A program made the position numbers and the translations under genes. Source: Henckelia pumila (Eukaryota; Streptophyta; Magnoliopsida; Lamiales; Gesneriaceae). From it: a stretch of DNA of 64,000 nucleotides. The stretch spans positions 7,626,001 to 7,690,000 of the forward strand of contig NC_133121.1 in NCBI RefSeq assembly GCF_033568475.1. The letters are read 5' to 3'. A model generated the notes under the pieces. That model saw nothing but the letters and a program-made list of their open reading frames with translations. It did no database searches and was not told the origin of the DNA. Within the stretch, counting starts at the first letter, position 1, and each line of letters opens with the position of its first letter. Positions 11,641 to 20,882 of the stretch are shown here, piece by piece.

Positions 11641-12522
11641 AACACTTTATAAAGTCCGGGCAAGTCCGGCATCAAAAGCCCACACCAGTGGCATCAAAAG
11701 TCCACATCAGTGGCATCTTCAAAAATCCACATTAGTGGTCTCAAAAGCCCACATCAGTGGCATCAAAAATCCACATCAGTTGTCTCAAAAGCCCACATCA
11801 GTGGCATCAAAAAGTCCACATCAGTGGCATTATAAATCCACGTCAGTGGTATTCTCCAAATCCCGACCAAGCTCGGCATCATTCCATATGTGGTCAAATC
11901 AAAGCCCGATCAGTTCGGCACCTACCACGCCATTCGTGGTCAAAATCAAAGTCCGATCAGTTCGGCACCCACCACGCCATTCGTGGTCAAATCAAAGCCC
12001 AATGAGTTCGGCACCCACCATGTCATTCAATGTCAAATCAAAGCCCGATCAGTTCGGTATCCATCACGCCATTCGTGGTCAAATCAAAGCCCGACCAGTT
12101 CGGCAACATATAAACTTATGCCACTCGTGGTTATCTCAAAAGCCCGACCAGCTCGACAATATGTAAACCCACGCCACTCGTGGTTATCTCAAAAGCCCGA
12201 CCAGCTCGGCAATATGTAAACCCACGCCACTCGTGGTTATCTCAAAAGCCCGACTAGCTCGGCAATATGTAAACCCACGCACTCGTGGTTATCTCAAAAT
12301 CTCGACCAAGCTCGACACCTACCACGCACTTCTTGGTCAAATTCAAAGCCCAACCAGCTCGGTATCTACCACGCCACTCGTGGCCTCCATAAAAATCCCA
12401 TCCGATTAGAAAATGTTACTTGTACTTGGTTAATACAAAAGTTCTTACATGGGCTCGGGATCCGACCAAACCACATGGTATAAACTTCATACTTATTTTA
12501 GACCAGTAGGGGGAGGTACTAT
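11640..12522 (+). mobile_element. Tandem-repeat 3' region of a plus-strand Tat-lineage gypsy element
   Basis: Three successive tandem families are visible. (a) 11660-11860: about seven copies of a roughly 29-base unit with CACATCAGTGGCATCAAAA. (b) 11890-12090: about five copies of a roughly 48-base unit with GATCAGTTCGGCACCCACCA. (c) 12090-12390: about five copies of a roughly 53-base unit with CCGACCAGCTCGGCAATATG. They end at a polypurine tract and LTR. Tat-lineage elements are known to carry such variable tandem repeats between integrase and 3' LTR. The long overlapping plus-strand open frames at 11735-12219 are products of the repetition, not genes. Confidence 0.75.
12504..12522 (+). other. 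Polypurine tract
   Basis: CAGTAGGGGGAGGTACTAT lies directly before the LTR start TGATGCCCC, the place where plus-strand priming occurs in LTR retrotransposons. Confidence 0.7.
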
Positions 12523-13176
12523 TGATGCCCCTAAAAAATATACTAGTCTAATCCGACCCGAGCCCAATAATCCATATTTTTGGAAATATACTTTGAGGCC
12601 CATCTAGTCTTATTTTATGAGAAGCTCAGTCTGGGATGGCCCTGTTAGGAAATGAGCTCATGATTATAAATTCATGGGCTTGAGCCCGAACTGGTATGGT
12701 TGGAGCCCGACCCAAGCCTAGGAAGAGCTCAATATCTAGAACCTTCCAGTACTCTCGAACACATGAAGATCTGCAATAGATAAGGACAGTATCTTATGAA
12801 TCCAAGATTTGATATGATTTCAGACTCATCAATTAGAGTTCTACTCTAACACATGTTCTACCTTGACAAGGTAATCTACCCCTCCAAACCCCTATAAATC
12901 CAGGTATGGTTCATGGTTTCTTCATTCATCTCTTCTATTCACCTCTTGTTCACACACTCACACACGCATATTCTCTTGTTCTTACTTTTAGTCAAGCTCT
13001 TTCACTTTTGAGCACTGACTTAGGCATCGAAGGGGTCATGCCGAAACACCTTCGGCGCCCCCTAATTTAGCTTCTGTCTGTGCAGAGCTCCGTCGTGCCC
13101 GACCCGACCCGGTTTATTGAAGATTTGGAGATCCGCTCTACCAGACCGAACCCGGAGGAAAAAATCGACATCATCA
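12523..13176 (+). mobile_element. 3' LTR of the plus-strand Tat element (about 650 bp)
   Basis: Starts TGATGCCCCT and ends CGACATCA(TCA). It is a diverged relative, in opposite orientation, of the LTR at 24870-25478: both hold the stretch reading GACTTAG(A/G)CATCG(G/A)A near AGGGTCA(T/C)GCCG and CACCTTCGGCGCCCC. A TATAAATCC box lies at about 12892, the probable start of the R region being just after it. The upstream coding part of this element is missing. Confidence 0.75.
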
Positions 13177-13274
13177 GAAACCACTTCGTTGCCTACTACT
13201 ACTCGATGCATCCAATGTCAAATAAATCGAATAAATCCCAGAATGAACCGGAGAAACATCATTTGATTCATTTG
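13177..13274. repeat. 98-bp direct repeat, right copy
   Basis: Near-identical to 10889-10986 and abutting the LTR end exactly. The sequence after it (13275 on) differs from that after the left copy. Confidence 0.9.
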
Positions 13275-13608
13275 TCTATCGCAAATAATGCGTACAAGAT
13301 CTTCATATCTTTAAAATAGAATAAACATGCATGCAGAAAAATTATTCAACTTGAACGTTCGCTATTATGGTATATGTATATCACGCATGATTATATCTCG
13401 ATTTCGACTATCCATCAAATTATTTCGCTAGCACTATGAAATAAGGAATTTCTTGATCAATCTATATTGTATATTGTAAAAACAATTGACCTTGTTGCAG
13501 AAAATGAAAATGCAATTGAAATAAAATAGGACTGACTGTAACACAAAAAGACTTGGCTGGTTAAGAACCAGCTTAGTAAGATAATATGACGAGACTCGAG
13601 CTGAGCTA
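13275..13608. other. Junction sequence between the two Tat elements
   Basis: No gene or LTR seen. The right part (about 13450-13608) is likely the 3' untranslated region of the minus-strand Tat element. Its own 3' LTR is absent, so the element is 3'-truncated here. Confidence 0.4.
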
Positions 13609-13804
13609 CTAGGGATAGTATTTTTTCAAGTGCTGAGCATTCCATGGCCTTTTACCCTTTTTTCCTTGGGCATCTTCCAAGTAATATGCAGCTATTCCAG
13701 CTTTTCCTATCACTTTGAATGAGCCTTCATACTTGGCCTCTAGCTTTCCTCTTTCCCCTGGATGTTGTATCTTTCGCATAACCAGGTCTCCCTCCTGGAA
13801 AACC
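13609..13804 (-). pseudogene. Integrase C-terminal part of the Tat element
   Basis: The minus-strand frame reads the gypsy integrase tail: EGDLVMRKIQ, then GKLEAKYEGSFKV, then RPWNAQHLKKYYP and stop. The upstream part of the same protein lies beyond the CACTA element at 19933 onward. Confidence 0.85.
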
Positions 13805-14130
13805 CACTACAAGAAAAACGCAAAAAGACAACGGATTTTATCCGTTGTCGTAGAAGGTGAAAAACTATTGTAACTGATGGTGTTGTTAAAAACACGCTCA
13901 ATGACAACGGATAAAATCCGTTGTCTTTTGCCTCAAAGACAACGGATTTTCCCTATGACAACGGATAAAATCTGTTGTCTTTGAGGTCAAAGACAATGGA
14001 TTTTATCTGTTGTCTTTGAAATCAAAGACAATGGATAAAATCCGTTGTCGTTGAGCGTGCTTTTAACAACACCATCAATTACAATATTTTTTCACCCACT
14101 ACGACAATGGATAAAATCCGTTGTCGTTTT
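13805..14130. repeat. Left subterminal repeat array of the CACTA element
   Basis: At least eight copies of the word GACAA(C/T)GGAT(T/A)..., half of them inverted, so that neighbouring copies form short hairpins such as GACAACGGATTTTATCCGTTGTC-like units. A longer inverted pair (GTAACTGATGGTGTTGTTAA near 13871 and its complement near 14062-14083) folds the whole block back on itself. Confidence 0.85.
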
Positions 14131-14313
14131 TCATATAAAAAACAAAAAAAAATTACAAATAATATACAAATTTCAATATTATAAATAAATCAAAATTTAA
14201 AATTTCAAAAATAAAATTTAATATATAATTTTTTAGTATTACAAATCATTCAAAATTAAATTATAATGCAATGCACACTACAGAAAAATACAAAAAAAGT
14301 TCAAATCAAATGA
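14131..14313. other. AT-rich spacer inside the CACTA element
   Basis: Short repeated phrase (TTTCAAATTA-like) between the subterminal array and the first captured exon; no gene seen. Confidence 0.5.
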
Positions 14314-14530
14314 TTAACGGAAGCCGATAACACTTTCTGACTTCAAAATCTGGGAAAAATCGGACAGAGAGACTAGACGAAGATGTCCCTCCAGAAAAAC
14401 CACACTTGTACAGTTTTCACTGGCTACATAATCCACATCCGGTGCCCATGAAATTTTAGAAGAATCGATGTAATTCTTCGTTACACCACATGATAAACTC
14501 AAGAAACCTGTCCCATTGAAAAAACACAAA
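14314..14530 (-). pseudogene. Captured exon of a malectin-like receptor kinase
   Basis: The minus-strand frame contains GFLSLSCG, then DSSKISWAPDVDYV. This matches the start of the malectin-like ectodomain of plant leucine-rich-repeat receptor kinases, where a mature protein begins GFLSL(S/A)CGG followed by ISW..D..YV. Transmembrane and kinase parts are absent; downstream of the fragment the frame is unlike the family. I read it as one exon copied into the transposon. The identity is from motif memory. Confidence 0.6.
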
Positions 14531-15244
14531 TCCTAAATTATAAGAGCACATGACTAAATTATTTCAGGACTTGCAACCAGTTTCTATCTTATCTCTTTCA
14601 TGTTCTCTACTCTGTTCTCTTATACCTGAGTATAATTCAACATATAACGGTAAATTTCAATGGTCAGCAAAAACAAAAGACACGAAATCCCAAAAAAGAA
14701 ACAGTAAAAGCAAAAGATCATATAATTAGGTATCAACTTCCATGAGTGATGAAAGAATGAGCAGTGTCATCATTATATTACAGAGAAGAGAAAAGCAATT
14801 GAATATATGGATGTCCACAGCCAAAAACCATTACAATAGCGGTAAAAAACTATAGATGATATGCATCAAAGTCAATCCTGGGTGCATCCTCCACCCTTCC
14901 TATTATAACAATTATCAAGCAGCCAAAATCATGGCTTTCGTTAGGAGAGGATGAAATATATATAACAACCTACTTGCCAATGCAAGAAAAAAGTAATCAG
15001 ATTCCAGTATTCTACATGGCAAGGGTTTGCAGTTTATCAACATGATAGGGATCCAATGCATCGAGGGTCTATACATAGTTGGGAAAACTATAAAGACCTT
15101 ATTACCTTAGAGAGAGGATAAAAATGAACAAGCAACAGAATCATCTTAAATTATGCAAAATAAACATAGAAGGGAAAAACATGAAAGGAATGATATAGTG
15201 CTGTCACGAGAATCTGTAATCAAACCAAACCAAATACAGGGGAA
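14531..15244. other. CACTA interior, unassigned
   Basis: AT-rich, intron-like sequence with poly-pyrimidine tracts; no coding frame recognised. Confidence 0.4.
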
Positions 15245-15470
15245 AATGATTTACCTGCATCTTTGTAAGCAATCCTTTCTTCTCTTCCTCTTCTAGCTTC
15301 CAGGAAATTAGAGATGAAGGTATAATAGAACAGAATCATGTTAAAAATTTAAAAACAACAATATCAGGCTCAAAAATAAAATATCGATCATTATAGATGT
15401 GCATACCTGTGCAGCTTGATTTTTTGAGAGCTCTTCACCTGAAGTCATGTATCATAGCATGGCGTCTGTC
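15245..15470 (-). pseudogene. Two exon-like coiled-coil fragments in the CACTA element
   Basis: On the minus strand, a frame reading GEELSKNQAAQ ends at a CAG|GTATGC donor near 15415, and a second reading LEEEEKKGLLTKMQ ends at a CAG|GTAAAT donor near 15255. Both are charged and heptad-like, and both sit at plausible splice sites, as in two consecutive exons of a coiled-coil protein. I do not recognise the parent gene. Confidence 0.35.
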
Positions 15471-15633
15471 TCTGACAGCAGTAGCATAGTGGATGTTTGG
15501 ATCTGTTAACTATCCCCCCCCTTTCGTACCATCCCCCAAAAAGGGGGGATAGACTCACTACACTATCACGACCGACTATACCCAACCCTTTAAAGAGCAT
15601 ATTAGAGCATATTCAAAAACTTACTTTATCTTG

Positions 15634-15704
15634 GGCGGATAGCGGGAATCGAACCCGCATCTTCTCCTTGGCAAAGAGAAATTTTACCATTCGACTATAG
15701 CCAC
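15634..15704 (-). tRNA. trnG-GCC: Plastid-type tRNA-Gly(GCC) copy, decayed (nuclear plastid DNA)
   Basis: The minus strand carries the plastid trnG-GCC body: D-arm with AGTCGAATGG, anticodon loop TTTGCCAAG with anticodon GCC, and T-arm GGGTTCGATTCCC. The 3' acceptor side TATCCGCC is normal. The 5' acceptor side reads GTGGCTA where plastids have GCGGATA, leaving one wobble and one mismatch. It is 71 nt without a terminal CCA. The neighbouring bases from about 15500 may also be plastid-derived, but I cannot fix the edges. It is probably not functional and lies within the CACTA interior. Confidence 0.8.
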
Positions 15705-15739
15705 ATATCTTTCCGGCTAAGGAATGGGAAATAAGAACG

Positions 15740-17780
15740 CGAAATTTATTCCGGAAATTTGCAACTTTTAAAAAGCACGATTTGACCCCGTAGTTTCTTG
15801 GAATCAGAACATAATAGATCAGATTTCATGAGATCTTGGGCTAACATCCAGGGAAGTTTCCGGTTTGTTTCCGTCGGATTTAGAGCGGTGATGGCGGCTG
15901 ATTGGCGCTGGTCGGTAGTGAAAAATAATAATAATACAGCAACTATACTAACAAAGATTTTAAACAAAATAAACCTTACTCCTTCAAGTGGACTCGAACT
16001 AAGCTCCATGGCAAGGTCATAGCAACGAAGATTGTTATGAATCTGTCATTGTCAAAATCTATCAGAAGAAGACAATCATAAAACAAAAAAATCAACATTT
16101 AGCTGTTGCTGCAGCAAGCTGAATCACAATTATGAAGTGTCATAGACACCCGTTTCATTCAGAGTATAACCGCGTATACATGTTTGCACGGCCCTAACGA
16201 ATAACTCCAAATACTCACAAAATTATATATGTGTATGCGATGTTCATAAATACCTCGTGGAGGCGATAAAATTGGCAGGAAGAGAATCGAAAAACTCTGG
16301 ACAATACTGAGAGGCCTCAAATCTACCAAGAAGATATAAAGGAACAAAATGATATCACACAAATCATTCATGGAATGAGCTTTCACCAAGTTATTAAAAA
16401 CTTTTGAATATAAATTTCTTGTGAAACACTGAAGAAACATGCTAGCTGAAGTTAAATTTTCAAGAAAACATCAAACACAATCCATAAGAGTTTCCAAAAG
16501 GGCATATCATACAGATTGAATAGTCTTATTATAACTCGTACGATAATAGTCGTATATGACTGAAATTTTAAAAATAAGGAAGTATCTTCAAATCCATTAA
16601 ATGTAATCCCAAAAAGAAAATTATTTGCAAGCTCAAAGCCAGATATTGTCCATCGTACATAACAAATACCCAAACTTGCCAATATTTAATCAAAGTGGTA
16701 AATACGTACATTCGAGATCAACCAAAATAACAACTTTCAAATACAAAAACCGGAAAAGAAGAGAATGAAAACGAAAAAAAATAGAAAAAACAATTGAGAC
16801 CCAAAATCTCGAGCAAAACAATGCATCTGCACATAATCTATTTCAGGTTCGTTCATATGAGGTCTAAGACAGAAGGAAAATTACATACTATATAATATAA
16901 TGAGGTCATAGCTTTAATTGAAGGCTTTGAGCACACAGGAACAGACAAGCAAATCAACCTCGGCACCGCACATGCTGCTCGCCCCTCAGCCACGGCCTGG
17001 AAACCATTCCCGACAACAGCATCACTCATATCCTGCAAGATATATTTTTATTTCCAAACCAGGCATGAGATTTGATATTCATTTTTCCAAGCCCAATGCA
17101 AACTCCCTTGCTGCTTTACTGAATCTTTAACTAAGATTTGACAGATGCATCAGATTCCAACCTGTTCACAAAAGAAAAACACGATTTAACAAAACTACTG
17201 AGGTGCTGTAACATTGGAAACTAGAACCAGAGCTTCACCGGCAAAACAAACAAAATTGCTTGGGTGTCCAGTGTACTCCGCCATTTGATCAAGCCTTACA
17301 TAGAGCAGCTCTTACGTCTTAGCTTAGAACCCAAGATAAACATGGAGGAGTAAAAAAACATGGAAATCAGCTGGAATCAAAGCAATAAAAATGAGGGCAA
17401 ACAGAATATTTATACATATACATTTGCCTCAAGCACTACTTATGGAAAGCCCACATAGCAGCATCCTTCTAAACTAAAACTCGAACAGAATTCATCTGTT
17501 GTCTATTACCATATTTGTTGTAGTGATGCGTATGGATAGACTGACCAATCAAAATATGGTGAAAAGAAAGATGATTTATCACCTGTTGGTTGAAGATGCA
17601 AATATGGGAGATGCTACATGGAGTCCCACCATGGAAGCAGATGATAACTCCATCCTCATAATCAGTCAAGTTAAATTCACCCAGAATAATTCTGGGTAAG
17701 AAAATAAGACATCATAAATATTACATAACGCATAAGAACTTTTCAGTAGGGTTCATTCCAGTTATTGAAACATTGATAAT
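15740..17780. other. CACTA interior, unassigned
   Basis: Mixed composition with short open frames on both strands (15746-16022, 16159-16440, 16452-16682, 16853-17130, 17469-17699). None matches a family I know. Splice-like signals are present, so introns of captured genes are a reasonable guess. The GC-richer block at 16920-17040 has a minus frame reading MSDAVVGNGFQAVAEG, which may be another captured exon. Confidence 0.35.
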
Positions 17781-17880
17781 TTGTTATCTAATAACATGGT
17801 TTATTATTTGGATTTTAGCCACATCAATTCGTGTCGTAAGAACTATTAAAAGGTGTGAATTCTGTATACCTGGACACATA

Positions 17881-18122
17881 ATAGTGCACGTTCCAACTAA
17901 GGTGGGAAACTCTTGAAGGCCACCGTCATCCTTAATGGCATTATTATCCACATTTTCCCATTTGCTAGTGGTTGCTTTTTCGGTAAAGGTATTCCTCGAG
18001 CTATTAGGATTTGGGTGTGAAGTTTTGGAATTTGTAAAGGGTTTGTTGGCAGAATTAGAAAAAGAAGAAGAAAAGTTTTGTGCTTTGACTTGCTGGCGGG
18101 GTTGAGGATTCCTTTCATCCAT
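17881..18122 (-). pseudogene. Captured 5' coding exon of a SAC3/GANP-family gene
   Basis: From an ATG at 18122 the minus strand encodes about 80 residues rich in Ser, Asn, Lys and Pro, ending FPTLVGTCTIMCP and then a splice donor (CCAG|GTATAC). (L/I)VGTC..MCP is the signature opening of the SAC3/GANP domain of mRNA-export and TREX-2 proteins. The rest of that domain is absent. The exon therefore appears copied from its own start codon to its own exon border. Confidence 0.6.
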
Positions 18123-18290
18123 GATCGAAAGCTTGCCTTCTGAATATATTTTTTCAACAACTTGTAGTCGTCTACCTCTGCAACAACCATAGCACAGTCT
18201 TTAGAATCCTGGTTTTCTGTACGAGATGCTCGAGCTGCCATTAGCACGACAGTATCTGCATCAACGCCTTTTGCAAAAACCAGTAAATTA
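18123..18290 (-). pseudogene. Captured fragment of a plasma-membrane H+-ATPase
   Basis: The minus strand around 18190-18272 reads DADTVVLMAARASRTENQD, the conserved nucleotide-binding-domain stretch of plant P-type H+-ATPases (family form: VD.D.VVLMAARA.R.ENQDAID). After this the frame leaves the family (SKDCAMVVAEVDDYKLLKKYIQK) and then runs into the SAC3-like exon. It is a chimeric junction of unrelated genes inside the transposon. Confidence 0.65.
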
Positions 18291-18588
18291 ACAAGAAATG
18301 CTCAACTTTTTTGTCTTGATCTTCACATCAATATTCCAATAAAAATGACTAAAACATGGATAAAAACATGCAAATCATATGATCATAGTTATATTTGACC
18401 GATCTATGTATAATTAATTATTCACATATAGAAACTTAAATATATGTATCTTAGATAAATCTGCACATCACAAAGTAGAAAACAACACATCAGCCAATGT
18501 TCAAGAACGATTCAAAATAATGGAGTAAAAGATACATAGAACCAAAGTATAGCACTAGTTAGCTAGCAACTAATTAACTTACACTTTT
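18291..18588. other. CACTA interior, intron-like
   Basis: AT-rich, no coding frame recognised; separates the H+-ATPase scrap from the TLC-domain fragment. Confidence 0.4.
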
Positions 18589-18990
18589 TTACGGAATGTC
18601 TGAACTCAATTTCTTTGTGTTTTTCTGGGATCTCTCCCTATAGAAGTCAATCCACATATGTAGAACACACAAAATGTTGACCCCAATTCCTGATCCTATG
18701 ACGAAAATCCAAGAAATCCAAGCCCAAGCAGGTAACACGCCATCACCTAAACCACTGGTGAAAAACAATCCTATCTTTTACGCCAGCAGTGGTCCAATAA
18801 TCCCCCTCTCCACACCGTAGTATGCATAAAAAAACGGTGACAAGAACTCAAGCACAGCAGCAGCCTTGGTCGATTTGTTCTTGCGAAATCTAGCTAGGCT
18901 CCATGTGTTCTGGCACATAGTTGTAGCATCAGCAAGAAGCAACATCCCAAGAATCACGTGTAACAACCAGATCAATAAAATCGTACTCAA
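18589..18990 (-). pseudogene. Captured C-terminal part of a TLC-domain membrane protein
   Basis: The minus strand encodes hydrophobic HVILGMLLLAD, then MCQNTWSLARFRKNKST, then FLSPFFYAYYGVERGIIGPLLA, and after one in-frame TAA (18779-18777, replacing a residue before KIGLFF) continues in the same frame through GDGVLPAWAWISWIFV and FYRERSQKN to a natural stop at 18591-18589. This resembles the C-terminal half of plant TLC (TRAM/LAG1/CLN8) domain proteins of the At5g14285 type. The N-terminal transmembrane segments are missing, so it is a fragment. Confidence 0.6.
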
Positions 18991-19135
18991 AAAAAATAAA
19001 AAACTCTAAGTATGAATCAAATAGAGAAATCAAAAAGCTCATTACTCATTTGCTAAATATTAAAAATATTAAAAGACTTTGAAAACAAAATATACTAATT
19101 TTGCAAGGTATCAAGCAAATCTTCAGGAAAACCGT
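18991..19135. other. CACTA interior, intron-like
   Basis: AT-rich sequence between the TLC fragment and the putative first exons. Confidence 0.35.
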
Positions 19136-19470
19136 TCAAACAAAACTTATAATACCAAAACTCAAAGCTAAAGAAGGCTGGAACGGAACAGCAGCCATAC
19201 TCGTCGGATCGTGATTCATACGGGCTGCAAGAACACAACTACAGATTAGATAATTTCTTAAATTTTGAATCCATGCTAGAACATCAAGAATCGACAGAAA
19301 ATCGGCGTTGAAACTCACCGGAGAAGAAGTGCACAGAAGCAAGTCGCAGCAACACTTCGATCGCACGAAAAAAGGGCTCGAATCAGTCGATCTACGGCTC
19401 AAAATGAAGATTATGTTGTGGGGAACAAAACCCCAAAACGGTTTTTTATGATTCAAGAGAAAGGACGGCG
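19136..19470 (-). pseudogene. Captured 5' exons (leader exon, intron, start-codon exon)
   Basis: On the minus strand a GC-richer leader (19460-19319) ends CTCCG at a GTGAGT donor. After about 100 bases a CTTGCAG acceptor (near 19230) precedes a short exon whose ATG opens MNHDPTSMAAVPFQPSL and meets a stop at 19136. Its place upstream of the TLC fragment and its same strand suggest a 5' end, perhaps of that gene. If so, the transposon carries a plant promoter near its right end. The identity is inferred. Confidence 0.4.
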
Positions 19471-19599
19471 ATTCGACGGCAAGAATGGGCGGCTAGGGTT
19501 GAGAGATGAAAAAAGAATCGCGATACAGAGAAGGCTTGAAATGGAATAAGTGGTGCACGTACAAGCAAAGGAAAATAATATCATTTATAAAAAATAAAA

Positions 19600-19929
19600 A
19601 ATAAAAATAAAAATATCAAAGACAACGGATTATTAGATATCGTTGTCGTAGCTTCAAAAAAATCCGCTAAAAGACAACAGTTTTTAAAAACCGTTGTCTT
19701 TGAACTTAAAAAAAATGCACAAAGACAATGTTTGTCAAAAACCGTTGTTGTAGCTCCAAAAAAACCCGCTAATAGACAACGTTTTTTTAAAAACCGTTGT
19801 CTTTGATTAAAAAAAATGCTCAAAAGACAACGATTTTAGTAAAAACCGTTGTTAAAGTGTACAAGACAATGGTTTTGACACAAAACCGTTGTCTTTTGAG
19901 CGTTGTTGAATTAACATTTTCTTGTAGTG
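19600..19929. repeat. Right subterminal repeat array of the CACTA element
   Basis: Alternating GACAACG and CGTTGTC words with AAAACCGTTGTCTTTGA-like spacers, ending with the 13-base terminus. Consecutive units are inverted and spaced about 30-60 bases. Confidence 0.85.
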
Positions 19930-19932
19930 ACC

Positions 19933-20882
19933 TTAGGGTATACTCTTTTGTTGTAGGCTTGGGTCATTCGCTTGCGATAGGCTGCGAGCCTAATTGCAGC
20001 TCGGGACCTGTGCTATTCAAGTAAGTCCAAATTCATTGCTCGCAGTTCTTGATTTTTTGCCCCATATGCCATTATCCTAGCACTCTCTTGTCCAATTTTT
20101 GCTGGGAGAACAGCTTCAGTCCCATACACCATACTGAAAGGAGTTTCACCCGTACCAGATCGAGTTGTAGTTCGGTAAGACCATAGTACGGAAGGGAGTT
20201 CGTCCGCCCACTTGCCCTTGGCTACATCCAGTCGTGTCTTAAGAGCCTGGACTATCGTTCTATTGGTAACTTCGACCTATCCATTCCCTTGCGGGTATGC
20301 TACAAAAGTGAAAACTTGTTCGATCTTCATTTCTTGACACCATGCGCGTACTTTGGATCCACAGAACTGTCTTCCATTGTCTGATGTTAACCTGTGAGGG
20401 ATCCCGAAGCGACACACTATATTTTTCCACAGAAAATTGAGCACTTCATTCTCTGTAATTTTTTCCAGGGGCTCAGCTTCCACCCATTTGGAAAAGTAAT
20501 CGACCGCGACCAACAAAAACTTCCTTTGCCCCATGCTAACAGGGAATGACCCTACAATATCCATCCCCCACTGATCAAAAGGACAAGCAGCCACTACTGC
20601 CTTCATGTATTCTGTCGGTCTCCACTGTAAGTTAGAATGTCTCTGGCAATTATAACACGAATGAACCAGATCTGAAGAGTCTTTCCGCATAGTAGGCCAA
20701 AAGAAACCATCAAGAAGGGCTTTCCGAGCCAGGGCAAGACTACCTAGATGACTTCCGCAAGACCCTTCATGAATTTCCCATAATACATAATTTGCTTTGT
20801 CGGGACCTAAACAATTTAACAAAGGTTGAGAGAAGGATCTTTTGAAAAGAATTTGATCTATCATGACGAAAGGAAGTGCCCT
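19933..20882 (-). pseudogene. Integrase (zinc finger and catalytic core) of the Tat element
   Basis: The frame from 20864 shows the HHCC finger (HEGSCGSHLG ... CYNCQRH) and the catalytic core with Asp in FDQWGMDIVGSFP and Asp in LTSDNGRQF. The third catalytic residue, Glu, follows GNG but lies after a TAG in frame at about 20262; the family has Gln at that codon. Another stop occurs near 20018. A TGA at 20883 separates integrase from RNase H. The reading frame breaks off at the CACTA insertion and resumes at 13804. Confidence 0.85.

Larger units (their letters stand above)
13805..19929. mobile_element. Complete Pack-CACTA (En/Spm-like) transposon, 6125 bp
   Basis: The left end CACTACAAGAAAA and the right end TTTTCTTGTAGTG are perfect 13-base terminal inverted repeats. 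They are flanked by the 3-bp target duplication ACC (13802-13804 and 19930-19932), as CACTA elements make. Both ends hold arrays of short inverted GACAACGG/CCGTTGTC subterminal units. I see no TNPD/TNPA-type transposase. The interior instead carries fragments of at least four host genes and a plastid tRNA, all of which read on the minus strand. It is therefore non-autonomous, and its movement would have depended on a related source element. Insertion is within a retrotransposon integrase gene. Confidence 0.9.

Noticed and set aside
11735-12219. Overlapping plus-strand open frames up to 143 codons
   Set aside because: They are read-throughs of 48-53-base tandem repeats in a retrotransposon 3' region, with the same His/Ser/Lys phrases in all three frames.
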